Assembly: GCA_029747015.1 (NCBI GenBank)
Contig: JAKOGI010000110.1
Coordinates: forward strand, 563,233 to 627,232
Direction: 5' to 3'
DNA length: 64,000 bases
DNA from: Carnegiea gigantea
Lineage: Eukaryota > Streptophyta > Magnoliopsida > Caryophyllales > Cactaceae
Below the pieces are notes generated by a model. It was not told the DNA's origin and made no database searches. It was given only the letters and a program-made list of their open reading frames with translations. Both the position numbers and the translations under genes were made by a program. Shown here one piece after another: positions 46,550-61,127 of this stretch (its first letter is position 1; each line of letters opens with the position of its first letter).

Positions 46550-49500
46550 TAATATAGCCCAACTAGGGGCTAATATCTCACAAGGACCACCTTAGGACGG
46601 TAGGACCTAATGCTCCCACCACCCACCTCCCTCTTGTGGAAGGTGTGACTCCTCCCACCAGACCATCCCTTTGATGGTCATCGAAAGCAAATTGGTTTGC
46701 ACTGCTGACGAAGTAATTTTCAAACTCCTATGTATGTTCACAAGCCACAGTTGAAAGCAGCAAGCATTTTTTGGGGGGGGGGTTGAATACTAAAGATCCT
46801 GGGGAGTTGAGAAGCAGGAGCATAAGACAGCTATGTCAAGCATTTAAATGTGAGTGTAACAAGCTCGATAAATTACCAGCTTTGAAACATGATATGGTCG
46901 AATTCCCATATTTTGAATGCCCTTCACATCATCAACTCGCATGCCATCCATAAATTCCACAGTTAACAGTATGGAGGTACTTAAATTCCAATAGACCAAT
47001 GGGACATATATTCTGTCTGTATGCGGCAAAAGCTTCTGAAAATTACGCGGACATTTCTCACTGTTTCTTGCCTCCACCAATAACTCCAGTTCCTTGATCG
47101 CCACATCAAGAAAATCAGAATCAGATCTCTCACCATCCTGCGAAACCTTCAATATCAGCCTGTTTATTTACCAATTGCACTGGTCCTCTTCTCCAATGAG
47201 ATCATGTTTCTCACAGCCTCCAAATTTAAAGTCAAATAGAAACACATTGACAGAATCAAGGCAGGTATGTAGGTCAGCATTGAAAGATCTATTAATTTCC
47301 TTTGTCAATCTCAGGTTTACCAAAGGAACCTTTCTCAGATAAACGGAGACTTAAACAATCTCAAATTTGACCTCCCCAAATTTACCAGCAACCCAATGAG
47401 CAGAACAAGTTTCCATTTTGAACTTCCATCATGAGTCAACCAGAGTATGAAACATTTCTAGTCATTTGGTCAATACATGTACCTTAACTAAGAAAAGCAA
47501 AATCGTCGACTCCGATGAGAACACTTTAAACACATCACATTAACCACAGTAGAATGAACAAGATCATGCAGACTTGTGGCACAAACTCATCTACAAACAT
47601 AAATGGTTAACGACTTTCTCAGTCAAATGTTATATTAGTTTAAAGATTTATTAGCGTCAGACAAAGCATATCAGCAACAAAGCAGCACATGGACGAGAAT
47701 CCTATGAATGAATAATAAAATTAGCAGGAAAACAAAATTTAGCTTGTATTACTAATTTCAAGACCAGACAACATACCTTAGGCAAGCTTTCACGGACTTC
47801 AGCAACCAACCATCTAGGCATTGCAAGTAATTCCGCAGACAGCAGTACAATGCAAGAGGTCAGGACAATGGAAAACCTTTTTTGGGGGGGGGGGGGCAGC
47901 ATCCAAGGTACATCTAGGCAGAGTACCTGTAATCAAAATTGGGGAACAGCCACTCCACAGTTGCATAATCTGCAGCCACAGTATCGGTCATGTGAGAGTG
48001 CTGAACCTGGAGATTAAACAAGCCATAGGTGTATGCAAAAATGTCCTACAGAATACAACAGAGATCCAGGTTTCAGAGATCCAAATTGAACACTTGGTAA
48101 TGAAGATTGCTTATAGACGTTCACAGCAACTTTTTGGCCATTATGTAAATGCATAACATGAACTTGTGCAAGAGAAGCACTTGCGATCGTGACAGGATCG
48201 AATTTGGTGAAGATCTGCATAAACGAGGGCTAGGTCAGTCAGAGGTTTCAATGTGCAGCAGTTAGAGTCAAACAGATGAGACAAAGATCCCTCTACTCAG
48301 ATTGCCCCTTCCCTCCCTCTCTTCTCTACTCCCTCTCTCTACAATTTTTTTTTTCTTTTTTATTCCCTTATCTCTCTCATCTTTCTCCCTCCCCTCCTCC
48401 CTTTAGATGGCTAAAGCGATGAAGAGCGAGGAATACCCAAAACGAAATTAACTCTCTCATGAATAGGAATTCAGTACCCGTATTCTGTTATGCCCCTTCA
48501 AAGTCAAAAATTGAGTTGACCTTCTCTAATTCCGTGAATGGTGGTGAGCAACAGCCAAAGCACGCCACAACAGAGAGACTAAGATGATCACCGCAGAATC
48601 CTTAAAATAAAAGGATGCTCTCCACAAAACGAGTATATTAACGGGCTAGATGCTAGACTCTAGATCACCAAACCATACGAAAAGTCATCAGCTCTATGAA
48701 TTTGATAATGAGGTAAGAGGACGATTAACACTTACAATCATGTTGAAAAGAAGAGGGATAAGATTCATGACTATCCCTGTTGGTTGCAAGCACATGATAT
48801 TGAAATCACATATATAATTAGGACTAGATTTTCATCCACACGTGATCAAGGAACTCGACGAAATACAAAACATAAATCAATCGAGATCCAAGGCCCTGAG
48901 AAAATTCAGTTCATATCAACTCAATAGTTTTGTGGGGAGGAATGTTTGCCATTCATGGGATCCAGCCAATAGATTCAAACATATTGTGGTGAAGATCCCA
49001 GCAATAACAAAAAATCTCTGAGGCCAACATCAAAGACCATAATCAAGCCGCGATATTCCAAGCCTAACTGGCATAACTTACATATCAGCCCAACAAAGAC
49101 ATGTCAACTCAATAGAACATTGACCAAAAGCTGAAAATTTTCACAACAGTTTACAAACCAATCACGTTATGATGAACAAAGCAACAAGCACATACAGGAC
49201 AACCGTACAGCTTAAATGAATCAAACAGAAACTGCGCTTTTAGTCCTGAACCTAACCCTAAGGTAGAGAATTACGGAAAGTAACAAGAAGATTTTGGGAT
49301 TACCAGAAGCAATGCTAGCGGCAGCGACAGAGTCACGAAAGAGGCGGTCGGGGACATTGGTGCATAGCTTAGGAGTGGCTTGCGGATCTTCGGAGGTCAA
49401 GACGGCGCCGCCGGCGGCTCCTCCGCCGAGGATGGCGGTTGCCGCCATTAGCTTCGCTCCGGCGGCCCATCGCGCGGTGATTTCGCGATTTTGTGCAAGA

Positions 49501-49986
49501 AAATGCAGAGAGAAATTATTATTTAAAAAAAAAAGAATCGACCATGGGCCTACATTATCTATCAGCCCAACAACCACGCTTGCTTTGATTTTTGAGCAAC
49601 GCGCTCTCTCTCTCTCTCTCTCCCCCTCTCTCTGCTCGTTCTCCTTCTGCCATCATTCTCCTCCTTCCCTCGCCCACTGCCTGCTCCTCTCACTCTCGCT
49701 GTTCCGATAAAACCCATATAATGTCGTGATAAAAAATTTATTAAAAAAAAGAAAAAAAAGAAGAAAAGCTCATATGCAAAAATGTAAATTATTTTATATA
49801 TAACTGATGAGATGGACAAAATACACATACTCTAACTGAAGAACCAAAAGTAAAACCACTGATTAACCACAAACAAGCCAATAGTTGCTGACAGTAAACA
49901 GCTCTACATCCTACATCCTATTATTTACCTGATTAACTACTTAACTTCTTCATTTCCTTACTCCCTTGCTTCTGGCCTTCCCATCT

Positions 49987-50493
49987 TCACATTACAGTGC
50001 ACAGCTTAGGAGCACTGACTTCATTTGTCTTCCTTGGAAACTTGATTTTGACCACATTTTCTTCGGTGGTGACTTCCATTCCGTCAGATATGGCATCAGC
50101 AGGAAGCATGTAATCCATGTTTAGGGGTCCCTCATCACCAGCCACGTCCACATTCAAGTCTTGATTGTTTACCTTGATAGAGTAGACACCCGTGAAACCC
50201 CTGACCATAGTTTCCAGTGAGTACGTCTTCTCATTAGCTCGCCAGTCCACCACCACCGGCGGCAGCGGCGGTGGCCTTGAATCATACAAAACTTTGGACG
50301 ATCCTCCTGGGCCTTCGAGCATAAGTCTCTGGCCATCCCAGCTGATGCTCACCCTTTCATCGCGGACTCGGTAGCTCAAGTCTTGTGTTTTCATCATGAA
50401 TTCGTATGATGGAAGCATGATTGGCAAGTTTTTCCCGGCCCATTTATCCCTCCTCTCACTCACATTGATCTTAGTCGAGATCTCAGATGCCAT
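49987..50493 (-). CDS. Unrecognised 168-residue CaaX-box protein, copy 2
   Basis: The encoded protein is identical to that at 2,929-3,435, including the C-terminal CTVM. The TATA box and GA-rich leader are also conserved. If both copies are real (not an assembly duplicate), the gene is present twice at this locus with the same promoter. No function is known to me. Confidence 0.82.
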   Translation of the reverse strand: MASEISTKINVSERRDKWAGKNLPIMLPSYEFMMKTQDLSYRVRDERVSISWDGQRLMLEGPGGSSKVLYDSRPPPLPPVVVDWRANEKTYSLETMVRGFTGVYSIKVNNQDLNVDVAGDEGPLNMDYMLPADAISDGMEVTTEENVVKIKFPRKTNEVSAPKLCTVM

Positions 50494-50573
50494 TACTGTT
50501 TGATTCTCTTGCTCTCTCTCTCACCTTTTTTTCTCTCTCTTCAGAAGAGATGGGGTGGGAGAGAAGGCACACG

Positions 50574-50582
50574 TATTTATAG
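50574..50582 (-). promoter_or_regulatory. TATA box of CaaX-protein gene, copy 2
   Basis: CTATAAATA on the minus strand, about 80 bp before the ATG at 50,493, same as in copy 1. Confidence 0.7.
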
Positions 50583-51026
50583 GGGTGGGTTTTGGGGAAA
50601 AGGCGAAAACCGTTGTGCATTTTCTGGTTTTTGGTTTTTACAAGCTCCTTCAGGTAAGTCATCAGTGTTTCTTCATTTATTTTTTTCTGTTTGTTCAAGT
50701 TTATTCATTATCATCATCTACAAAATAGCAATCATGGCAGAGAGACAGTCAGACAGCAAAGGGGGGGGGGGATGGTGCTCGCCTCACAGGTTTGTTGATT
50801 TGTTGTACGATCAGGGATTTCGTTTCCGCCTCATTAAATGCTGCGGATCCCTTTTTGCAGTTAACTATTCTTTAAACACTTAAAATGTATGTTTTCGTGG
50901 ATTGAGCAAAAAATAGAAGGGATTGGGGCTCATGTCTCTTGATAAGGTAAGTGAAGTCTACGGTAAAATTTCACCCTAATTTCTAAATTCTAACAGCTTG
51001 CTCTAAATTTAAACCTATAAATACTA

Positions 51027-51394
51027 AGGGAGTGTTTAGTAATAATTTCAGACCAAAATTATTACTTGGGAGAATTTTAGTTGTTTCAGCAAACTCAAAC
51101 AGATAATTTGATAAATAGCTGTTTGTAACAGCTATTTACCTCAAAAAGACTCTTTTTAAAAAGTTATTTCCATTAACCTTTTGGGAAGACTTTTTTAATG
51201 AACTGATAGTACCGTATATTATTTAAAAGTAATTTATAGACAATAACATTAATAAAATTTTACCAACACCTTATTTAAAAACAACTAGTTTTACCAACTA
51301 TTTTTCTGAAAACAGTTAATTCAAAAAGCTAACGGCTAACAACTAGTATAAATAGTTAACAGCTAATAAGTAACAACTGTTTGCCAAATAGGAC
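51027..51394. mobile_element. MITE, TGTTTGGcAAA family, copy 2
   Basis: Duplicate of 3,969-4,336 with a couple of base changes (for example GAACTGATAG for GAAATGATAG). Confidence 0.6.
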
Positions 51395-51462
51395 CAAACT
51401 TGAATAACCCCGAATCCCTATTAATGTGATTTAGTATTCCTTTTTTTTGTATAAAAAGATAC

Positions 51463-51758
<296 letters not shown>

Positions 51759-53866
51759 CCCCACCACGTAGAATTCTTGGTGCAATATGTGTCATGCTCA
51801 TAGAGTTCATGAATTTTAGCATTTTGATAATTAAATCCAATATAGATTATTTCTAGTGGGATCCTATGAATTATACTGCACGTCCTGTATTAGCTAGAGG
51901 CAATGTATACCAACTTGCTCCTTCAACGTTTAAGCGGGATCTCTTCTGAGATGGTACTACAACTCTCCTCTTTCTCCCCCATATAACATATTGTTAATCT
52001 TTCTAAACATTTCATTATTTTCATCTACTAATGGACTCTTATCCAAATACATCATTTCTGTGTTTTATATATATTAACTTTTCTCTTCATAATGGGCATA
52101 TTTTGCGGAAATTTAATACTCTTAAATATATAGCGGATTTGTGTTATAGTTTATAATTTGTTTTAGTTGTGGTTATATAATAGCATATGTTATGTTGGAT
52201 TTATTCGTGATCCTTATTTATGTTTTTATATGATATGATACGATGTAATTTCAATTGGATCTTTTTTGCCCTTTTCCCCCTAAGATAGCAGAAGTTTACA
52301 AGTATGCTATGCCTACTATATCTGTTTTACTGCCCCCCACCCCCCACCCCCCAAAAGAAAAAAAAAAATTGACATATTGCATACAAAATCTTTCACACAT
52401 CTGACGAGAATTAACCAAACAAAGCCTCCTAATAATGATTTTTAATATATGTACAAACTTATCTATGTTTCACTTGCTTAAATTTATCCATGCATCATAT
52501 GAAATAACAAATAATTTTTAGTAATTTGTTGTTGCTAAACTCATAATCAACGCGTGTTGTTGGTGTCAGATTACTAGGTATTCTCTCTCTAAACGAATTC
52601 GACAACTAGGTATCATCTCAAAGTTCTTAATTTTGACATCCTTGAAACCTTTTTTTTTAAAAAAAAATTTAAATCTTTGGCAGACATATTGGCCCACAAT
52701 AGGCACAAATTAACCGAAAATGCCTTTTTTTTTTTGTTTTAAATTTTAATGGTTGATTGTCATGGACGATGCTGACCGTCATCTGTTCTACTTCACATGA
52801 GGAGAAGATTTTAGCTTTTGGTGTTCAAATCATTATTTGGGGAAGTCAAGGCAATGCCTTCAGCATAAAGGATATTATGGTCACTTTTTGTAGATCTCTT
52901 GTTCAGTTTCACTTTATATTAAATAACAGTTTAAATAGTTTACAATTTAATCCAATTTTAAAAAATCTACAAATCAAACCAAACATAACCATAAATAATA
53001 GTTTGATTTCATTTGATTTACCGGTCACAACCATGTTACAAACGCCCTTAGTTTTAGCCAAATAATGGATGCAAAACATTTGTTTACGAGCATTTGACTT
53101 TTAATTTCCATGTATTTTGATAATTACCAATTACTTTTTATGGATATAATTTGAAATTTTTTAAAATATTTTATACAAATTAGTTTCTAAAAGTGTTAAG
53201 CTAATGGGTACTTGGACATCTAGGCGTAACCCAATTTTAAATGCTTTATGCAAATTTTCTAAAACGATTCAACCAATAGATAATTGCTAATTATCTATTT
53301 ATTTAATTCAGTCACTCCTTAAATTTATTTATTTTTAATTTTTAACTTAGATCTACAATAATCACAAGTTTCAATGTGTCTTATGACTTGAATCTATCTT
53401 ATAATTTGTACTTCGCTATTGTCTTTTTCTTCTATATGTCATTATTAAGTTTCAAAGAGAGTGAAAAAAGGATACAATTATAAGCTTAGTAGATAAGTAT
53501 AATAAGGTCATCATACTACCTCGCAGAGGCTCATTAGAAAAGAGAAAATTTGTATTAATTACTGTTAGACTAAAACTAGCAAAACAACTAGCATATTATC
53601 AAATAACAATCGATTGTACTAGTATATTAAAAACCCATCACAGAAATCTCCCAGTACAGAAACCTCCCACTGTAAGTTAAACTATACTAGTATATGTAAT
53701 AATCGTACCATGCAATACATAGATATCAATGTAGCGACGGAAACCTCCCAAAGTAAAGTAAGACGGCTATACCACAATCCTAAGATCGTCTAGCACCACC
53801 GTTAGGGAAACTAAAAAATAAAATGAAAGCAAAAACAGCTAAGCACTAGTCGTGGGTACTTTTGAG
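51759..53866. other. Intergenic, copy 2, no gene recognised
   Basis: Counterpart of 4,719-6,827. Differences from copy 1 are few at the left and more frequent after about 53,600. Confidence 0.6.
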
Positions 53867-53934
53867 TCACATGATCACGCAATCGTGGTTAGATGGTGGC
53901 GCCGGAGCAACCCGAGGAAAGTCGATGAGAAGCT
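53867..53934 (-). pseudogene. Remnant of the CaaX-box paralogue
   Basis: Only the last ~22 codons survive, including CVIM and the TGA stop (53,867-53,869). At 53,934 the sequence jumps to the equivalent of copy 1 position 8,049. This shows that copy 2 lost the gene rather than copy 1 gaining it. Confidence 0.8.
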
Positions 53935-54783
53935 GTATGTACGAAGGGGCGAATATAACATCTAACTTGAGTAAGTTAGTAACTATCTATCGTTAATAAG
54001 GCTGTAATATTATAGCTAGCTAAAAAGATGTCATTGTAAATCATGCATTAAAGCGCTTAACTATTTATGGCTGTGAACATTGTAGTAAACAAATATGCTA
54101 TGAAGTTTAATGGACCGGTGGTCATCATTATATATAAACATATACAGATTATGATATTTTAGCACACTTGAGTCATGACACATGGGTATTAGATACAAAT
54201 GACATGCATGCCTAATGTAACAAACAAGGAATGATTATTATAATTAAACATCAACTGAATATATATCTGAACTAAACAATTTTGTTGATTGATTATAACT
54301 AATTTCATTAGAAGAAAAGGACAATTTGATTTTTCATGCAAAAAACCCAACATTAAATGTTTGGCATATAATAACTTTGTTCATGTGCACATTTTCTATT
54401 CGACTAGACGTCTAAATCAGGAAATTTAGTCATGTAAAGTTCTCTTGATTTGTTTTTAGGTTATAAGTGTAATACAATAATTTTCTTCTTTTAGACGGTG
54501 AAAGTATTGTTCATAATAATGCAGATTTTATTCATGGAAGATTTCTTCTGAGAAGGTAATTGAAGGGGTTGATTTTGTAAGTATAAGCGTAAGATAAGTT
54601 GTATTATGCTTGGTTCTAACTAGGTCCAATCTGAGTCCTATGAATCTTATTAGGCTAGATGGCATTTAAACTTAGAAATTGTTTTGCTTGGCTATGCTGC
54701 AGCAAGGTGATTAGGGTGCTAGGAGTTTGGTGCTAATTTGCAGGATCAGCACATTGCTTATGTGTTCAGGCCTAGATTGCAGC

Positions 54784-55476
54784 TAGGGCTGATAATAAAA
54801 TCCGTACCATTTACAGCCTGCAAAATTCGCCCCGATGAGTATGGGAATGGGTATGAATTTTTTTTTAAAAAAATGAGTATGGGGTGAGTATTGCTAGATG
54901 GATATGGGTATAGGCTCCATCCGCCCCGTACCCGCCCCATACCTGCCCCGTTTAAAATCCATACCCATTTAGAATTGTGGCTTGTGAAAGTTATTCACCT
55001 ATTGTCTTTGACTCTTTGTAGTTTCATTTAGAATTCTAGTTGTTGTGAACTGTAAACTAAGTTTGTAGTTGGTTTGAACTTTGAACTACTATTTGCTATG
55101 TTTTTAGACTCTTGTCAGGTCATGGGAAATTGGCGATCTTGTTTAGATTACGTATTTGGAAGCTTCAACTTGTGGATGTTTTAAGACTATCATAGTCTTA
55201 TACTCTTATAATCATGATGTATTGTTGGAACTCGGAAGCTTAGTATGAATGTGGCGTGTTTTCTTCTTTAGTTGAATATGGGTATGAAATGGGTTCGATT
55301 TTTTTTATATATATATATGTAACCGAATAATACCCGCAATACCTAGTGGTATGGGTATGGGTATGGTTTTGTAATGCCCGGTGGGTATGAGTATGAATAT
55401 AGGTACTGATTTTCTAAATGAATATAGGTGAGGGTATAGCAAAACCCGCCTCGTACCCGCTCCATCGCCAGCTCTA
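54784..55476. mobile_element. hAT-like non-autonomous element, copy 2
   Basis: Starts TAGGGCTGATAAT and ends ATCGCCAGCTCTA, with 8-bp ATTGCAGC at 54,776-54,783 and 55,477-55,484. Counterpart of 8,898-9,604, with better-preserved ends. Confidence 0.82.
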
Positions 55477-55484
55477 ATTGCAGC

Positions 55485-57029
<1,545 letters not shown>

Positions 57030-57281
57030 GGCCTATTCTTTTCATTATTGGCCTTTTCTAATTTACCAACTTCAACCCACGTCAACCTACTTCAACCTAA
57101 CTCCTTCAAAATTTTATTCTTACTATTTTAACCAACTTCAAAAAATATACCAATTTCACCTACTTCAACCCACTTCAACAAAAAATTCCGACTTCAACCC
57201 AGTTCGACACACTTCAACCTACCTCAACTAATTTACCCTTCTACCATCCAACACTAATTTACCAACGAAAAGAACAGACCC
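57030..57281. mobile_element. PIF/Harbinger-like MITE, copy 2
   Basis: Counterpart of 11,074-11,327, with TCA on both sides and the same inverted ends. Confidence 0.7.
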
Positions 57282-58835
57282 TCAATGTCTGTGGAAAACC
57301 TTTTGCAGATTTGAATCACTTGCTGAATTACATAATGTGGCAAGATAACAATAGAAGTCCAATAAATGACTAGGTCTCCTCCGGGCCAGGCTTTTCACCC
57401 CAGCAGCAATTCTCTCAATCGAACTGTGACGGCTCGACAAAGATTTGACCCTTAGTAGGCTCTTTCACACCATCAAAAATAATTTGACATTCATCTTTGC
57501 TAATCATAGCCCATAGGCAACAGAAAACATCTCGAAACCATGCAGCAAACCCCAAACACAAATCTAGTATCACTTCCATAGTAGTGCTACATCATCCGCA
57601 GAGTATAAATGGATAATCAGCAAGTCTTTGCGTGTAAAATGGGAACTTCTAATGTAATCCCGGCCCATCCATCTTCAAACATCTAAACATATATTCCATG
57701 CAAAGCACAAGTAGAAGAGAAGAAATACGGGCACATGCCCCCTGCCTCCCCCTCCCTTTACCCATGCTTTTAAAAGAAATTACATATCAAAATATCACAG
57801 ATATTCAAAGATCGAGTTACTGAAATCCAAAGGATGTCAATTGACACCCAACATTTCGGTAAAAAAATTATGTATTAAAATTTTTGGGGGGGGGGGGGGA
57901 ACAATAAAAACACTACATATATTATTTAGTTAACTTGTACATCAAGTAGTGTGTAGTTGATTGCTGGTGTGAATGCTTGGATTGGCGCGGCCCTTTGTCA
58001 CAACTCACAGGTTGTGTGTCATGTCGTCCGCAAAGTGACCACAACAGAGCTCCAACGAAAAGCCTAACACCAGTTCTCGATTTAATTACTTTTGATATTC
58101 TATCAACTTACCATATTCTCAGTCATACTGTTTTACTATTTTGGCTATTTTTTGTTAATTCTATTATTTTTCTCCCCCCTCGCCCCCTAGCTCTCCCTCT
58201 CTATGCGGTATAATCTTTATTTAATAGACAAAATTTGGTTAGAATAGAGATATACTTATGTATAAATCTATTCTTTGCAAGAGTGATAAATGAAGAAGTA
58301 CATGGATTATTGTTGTCCCCCTGAATAAATTTTCAGCTTTACATTGTATGCTTTGGTTGTTGTACGAGGCAAATTTTGTAAGCATAAGTTATCACACATG
58401 CAATTTTATTTTTTTTTTGGTTTTTGTTTTTACATGAGTAAATATGGCTAGCCAATTAGGCCCCTATTTTAGGAGTCATTGATGGACCACAATGGGTGAG
58501 GAGGGGGGAGGATACCAAAACCCAGGCAACAAGCCTAACCGTATAACCACGCACAAAGTACAACATCTGCGTCTTTTCTGATCAGTTGAACCTGGGTGGA
58601 GAGCATGAGAAAAGCAACACTTAAGTTTTTTTTTTTTTTTTTAAAAGAGGGGTATAAAGTTCACAAGAAGCTTACGAGTGGAGGATGCAATGATCCAATA
58701 AACTTAATAAAGAAATTATTAACGCATGTAGCTCCAAATAATTTAACACAATATCTTAAACAAAGTTTTAATTCAAATCTTACTAATAACAAAAAGTTAG
58801 TGCTAAAAAGAGAGAACAACAAACTTAAAAAAGTA

Positions 58836-58867
58836 ACCCATGCATCGGACGGGTGAAAGAACACTAG
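58836..58867 (+). mobile_element. Helitron-like 3' terminus
   Basis: ACCCATGCATCGGACGGGT can form an imperfect hairpin, followed about 10 nt later by CTAG and then T. Helitrons end in a short hairpin plus CTRR and insert before T. Two positions of the usual GTGCATCGCAC-type stem are changed. I could not locate the 5' TC end. Confidence 0.5.
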
Positions 58868-59129
58868 TTGTTATTAGAAGGGATGAAGTTAATTAGAGTA
58901 CAAATAAGACAGAAGTTCAGGAGGAACTTTTGGAAGACCATTGAGAAATCTTAGTGTACAAAGGGGACACTAATTTAAGACGAGGGTCTGTGCCATTTTT
59001 ATGGCCATTAGGTCGGATAATTTAGTTTTTTTGTGAATATATATAGTTATACATCTCAAGTATATCCCAAATATTGCCATATGTCAAATTTACTAAGAAA
59101 AAAAGGAAAACGAAAAGTAATAGGAGATA

Positions 59130-59362
59130 TAATAGGGATATAAACATAAATTTATTTTCTACAGTTTATTATAAATATCAAGTATAGGCTTCCGCGTTGG
59201 ATGAGTCATTTTTCTATCAAATCTCGTGTGGCATCAGGGCCTAGGTCCTTAACCTAGATTTTTATACGAGATATATTAGGGATATAAATATAACTTTATT
59301 TTGTACAATTTATTATAAATATCAGGCATAGATTCCGAGCATGTTAGGCGAGCCATTCTTCT
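59130..59362. repeat. Degenerate two-unit repeat, period about 145 bp
   Basis: 59,130-59,223 and 59,275-59,362 share TAGGGATATAAA, TTTATTATAAATATCA and TTCTATCAA in the same order. Origin unknown. Confidence 0.6.
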
Positions 59363-59792
59363 ATCAATTCTTACATAAAGCGTTATTGCAAATTAAAAAA
59401 AGAAAAATAAAGGAAATTATATGAAACCATAATTATATATTCATAATTAGTGAATGGGTTACAAATTATGCGTAATGATTAGTGAACATATTTTTATGTC
59501 CAATTCTACAGGTTCCACCGCCTATAAGGGCGAGTGAGCATTTCGTTCATCCTGCAAGACACAATATGAGACTCCTTCAAAGGCACCGTTTAAAATGCGA
59601 GGGTCACCAGAAGCAAACGAGTTCCCATAGAAGCTTTGTCACAATGTCAATGGTGTCCTTCTTCTCTGTCTTCCAGATCCCATCATTATTTTCAAGTCCT
59701 CTGATAGTGTTTCTTTTCCTGCGTACTCTGCGTCGTGGTGAAAAGAGGATGTACTCTGGTCTCTGTCTTTGACCTCTGTCACATTTGATTTC

Positions 59793-60103
59793 GGGGTGTT
59801 TGGTAAATAGAAAACTTTTTGGTCAAAAAGAGTTTTGTTTGATTGAAAGTAGCTGTTTGACCTGGGGGAAAACTAATTTAAGTGTTTGGTAGAATAGCTT
59901 CTTAGAAGAACTTTTTTGATCCAAAAAGCTAATTTCAAAAAGCTGAGCTTTTTGGGGAATTCATTTTTTGTCTTACAACTTTGTTAGAAATAGATAATTT
60001 CACCAAACAGTTTTTCTACAAACAGCTAATTCAAACAACTAATTCAAACAGCTAACAGCTAATACAAACAGTTAACAGCTAACAACTTTTGCCAAACAGG
60101 GCT
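59793..60103. mobile_element. MITE, TGTTTGGcAAA family
   Basis: Left GGGGTGTTTGGTAAATAG, right TTTTGCCAAACAGGGC, and AACAGCTAATACAAACAG repeats inside. The same family as 3,969 and 33,505, here with the best-preserved ends. Confidence 0.65.
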
Positions 60104-60109
60104 TCATAA

Positions 60110-61127
60110 ATCGTAGCGCCTTTGCAGACCGTGCAGGTCATCTAGCTTTGCTTCAATTAAAATGTAACGGTCCAGGTTATCTTGAGAAATTTTGCAGTTG
60201 TTGGACAACCTTCAACTCCTTCTCCAGGTTGGATATCTCCCTGCTAATGCTCCCAAAAGTTTTGTAGCTGCACTCTTCCAAGCTGGAGGCAAAGTATGCT
60301 ATCTTTGAAAGTGGATCCCCTGGCACTCCATTAGTCCAGGCTTCGCATGCAAACCCTCTCACACTCCTCACTTTGCAGCCACATTTTTTCAAATTTAAAC
60401 TCTTTTTTGTCTCTCCAATCGCGCTTCTTAGACAACTAAGTGTCAAGAAATATAGAACCATGGTCAGACCTGAAGCAAGTCATATTTTTCCACTCTAGCA
60501 TGGGGGAAAGCCGCTGACCAAGCATCATTAGCGATGAATCTATCTAAGCATTCTCGTGACAATTTTCCCTCTTTGCCCAGTGAAACGCGACCCCATATAG
60601 CCCAGGTATCGAAGATTGTAATCAGCCATAGCATGACGGAAGCCATCCATAGCCCTTTGATCATCTATTAGCACCCGCAACGTTTTCATCCAAAGAGAGG
60701 ATTTCATTAAAATCCCCACCAACGGGAATGGGAATTTCAGTGTTATTAGCTCTATCTTTAATGAGCCTCCAAGTTTGGTGTTTATTTTGGGCTTCTGGCC
60801 ATGCCATACCTACCAATGAAGCGCGTAACCAACACACCCTTGTCCATAATGTCGTCTTCAATGAAGTTTCTAGTACAGGCGTTGAGCTTGAATCGACACG
60901 ATCTTTCCAGTAAATAATCAAACCTCCGGACCTCCCTATGCTGTCTACACCAACAGCATTTCTCAAACCAAAACGTGGCCCTGACCTCTCCATTTTAGCA
61001 GCTGTAGACATCATCTTGGAGAGGAAAATGATGTTCGGACTAAGCTTACGACTTTAGTTTTGGAGGGCTTGAAGTATCAGGGGGTCGCCACACCCCTGCA
61101 GTTCCAGCATAATATCCTCCTCACCAT
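60110..61127 (-). mobile_element. LINE (L1-type) endonuclease fragment
   Basis: Read on the minus strand from about 61,127: ILCWNCRGV (start of the endonuclease domain), then GGLIIYWKDR and GGDFNEILSLDEN, then an SDHGSIF-type catalytic motif in another frame at about 60,450. At least two frame breaks are present. The fragment stops before reverse transcriptase, next to the MITE at 59,793-60,103. Confidence 0.78.

Larger units (their letters stand above)
40095..49448 (-). pseudogene. ABC1/ADCK (COQ8-like) kinase locus, copy 2, multiple lesions
   Basis: Minus-strand exons, 5' to 3': 49,304-49,448; 48,119-48,214; 47,927-48,006; 47,777-47,813; 46,877-47,092 (ARNSEKCPRNFQKL, LLTVEFMDGMRVDDVKGIQ); 46,138-46,248 (HGFVHCDPHAANLL, the catalytic loop); 42,006-42,097 (LVLLDHGLYKELDF, the DFG-like Asp); about 41,749-41,925 (LFAGILTMRPWNGVID); about 41,485-41,542 (LRRLPRAF); 40,095-40,313 (YLIIGKVSPEAVIEA, stop 40,095). 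Lesions: no KxGQ exon found; the VAVKV lysine is Asn; ATVE-WLF deletion of about seven residues; a one-base loss giving TAG at the end of the 46,138 exon; missing AG acceptor and an in-frame TAA (41,893-41,895) in the 41,749 exon; and a frameshift at about 41,510. The intron 42,098-46,137 holds a LINE fragment and a repeat. Homology is clear; a working kinase is very unlikely. Confidence 0.85.
57847..59792. other. Right flank, no gene recognised
   Basis: AT-rich sequence beginning with a T5G14 run. It contains a Helitron-like 3' end at 58,836-58,867 and a two-unit repeat at 59,130-59,362. The open frame at 59,482-59,772 has no recognisable domain. Confidence 0.5.

Noticed and set aside
57977..58213. 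78-residue frame right of the duplication
   Set aside because: No homology or coding pattern recognised.
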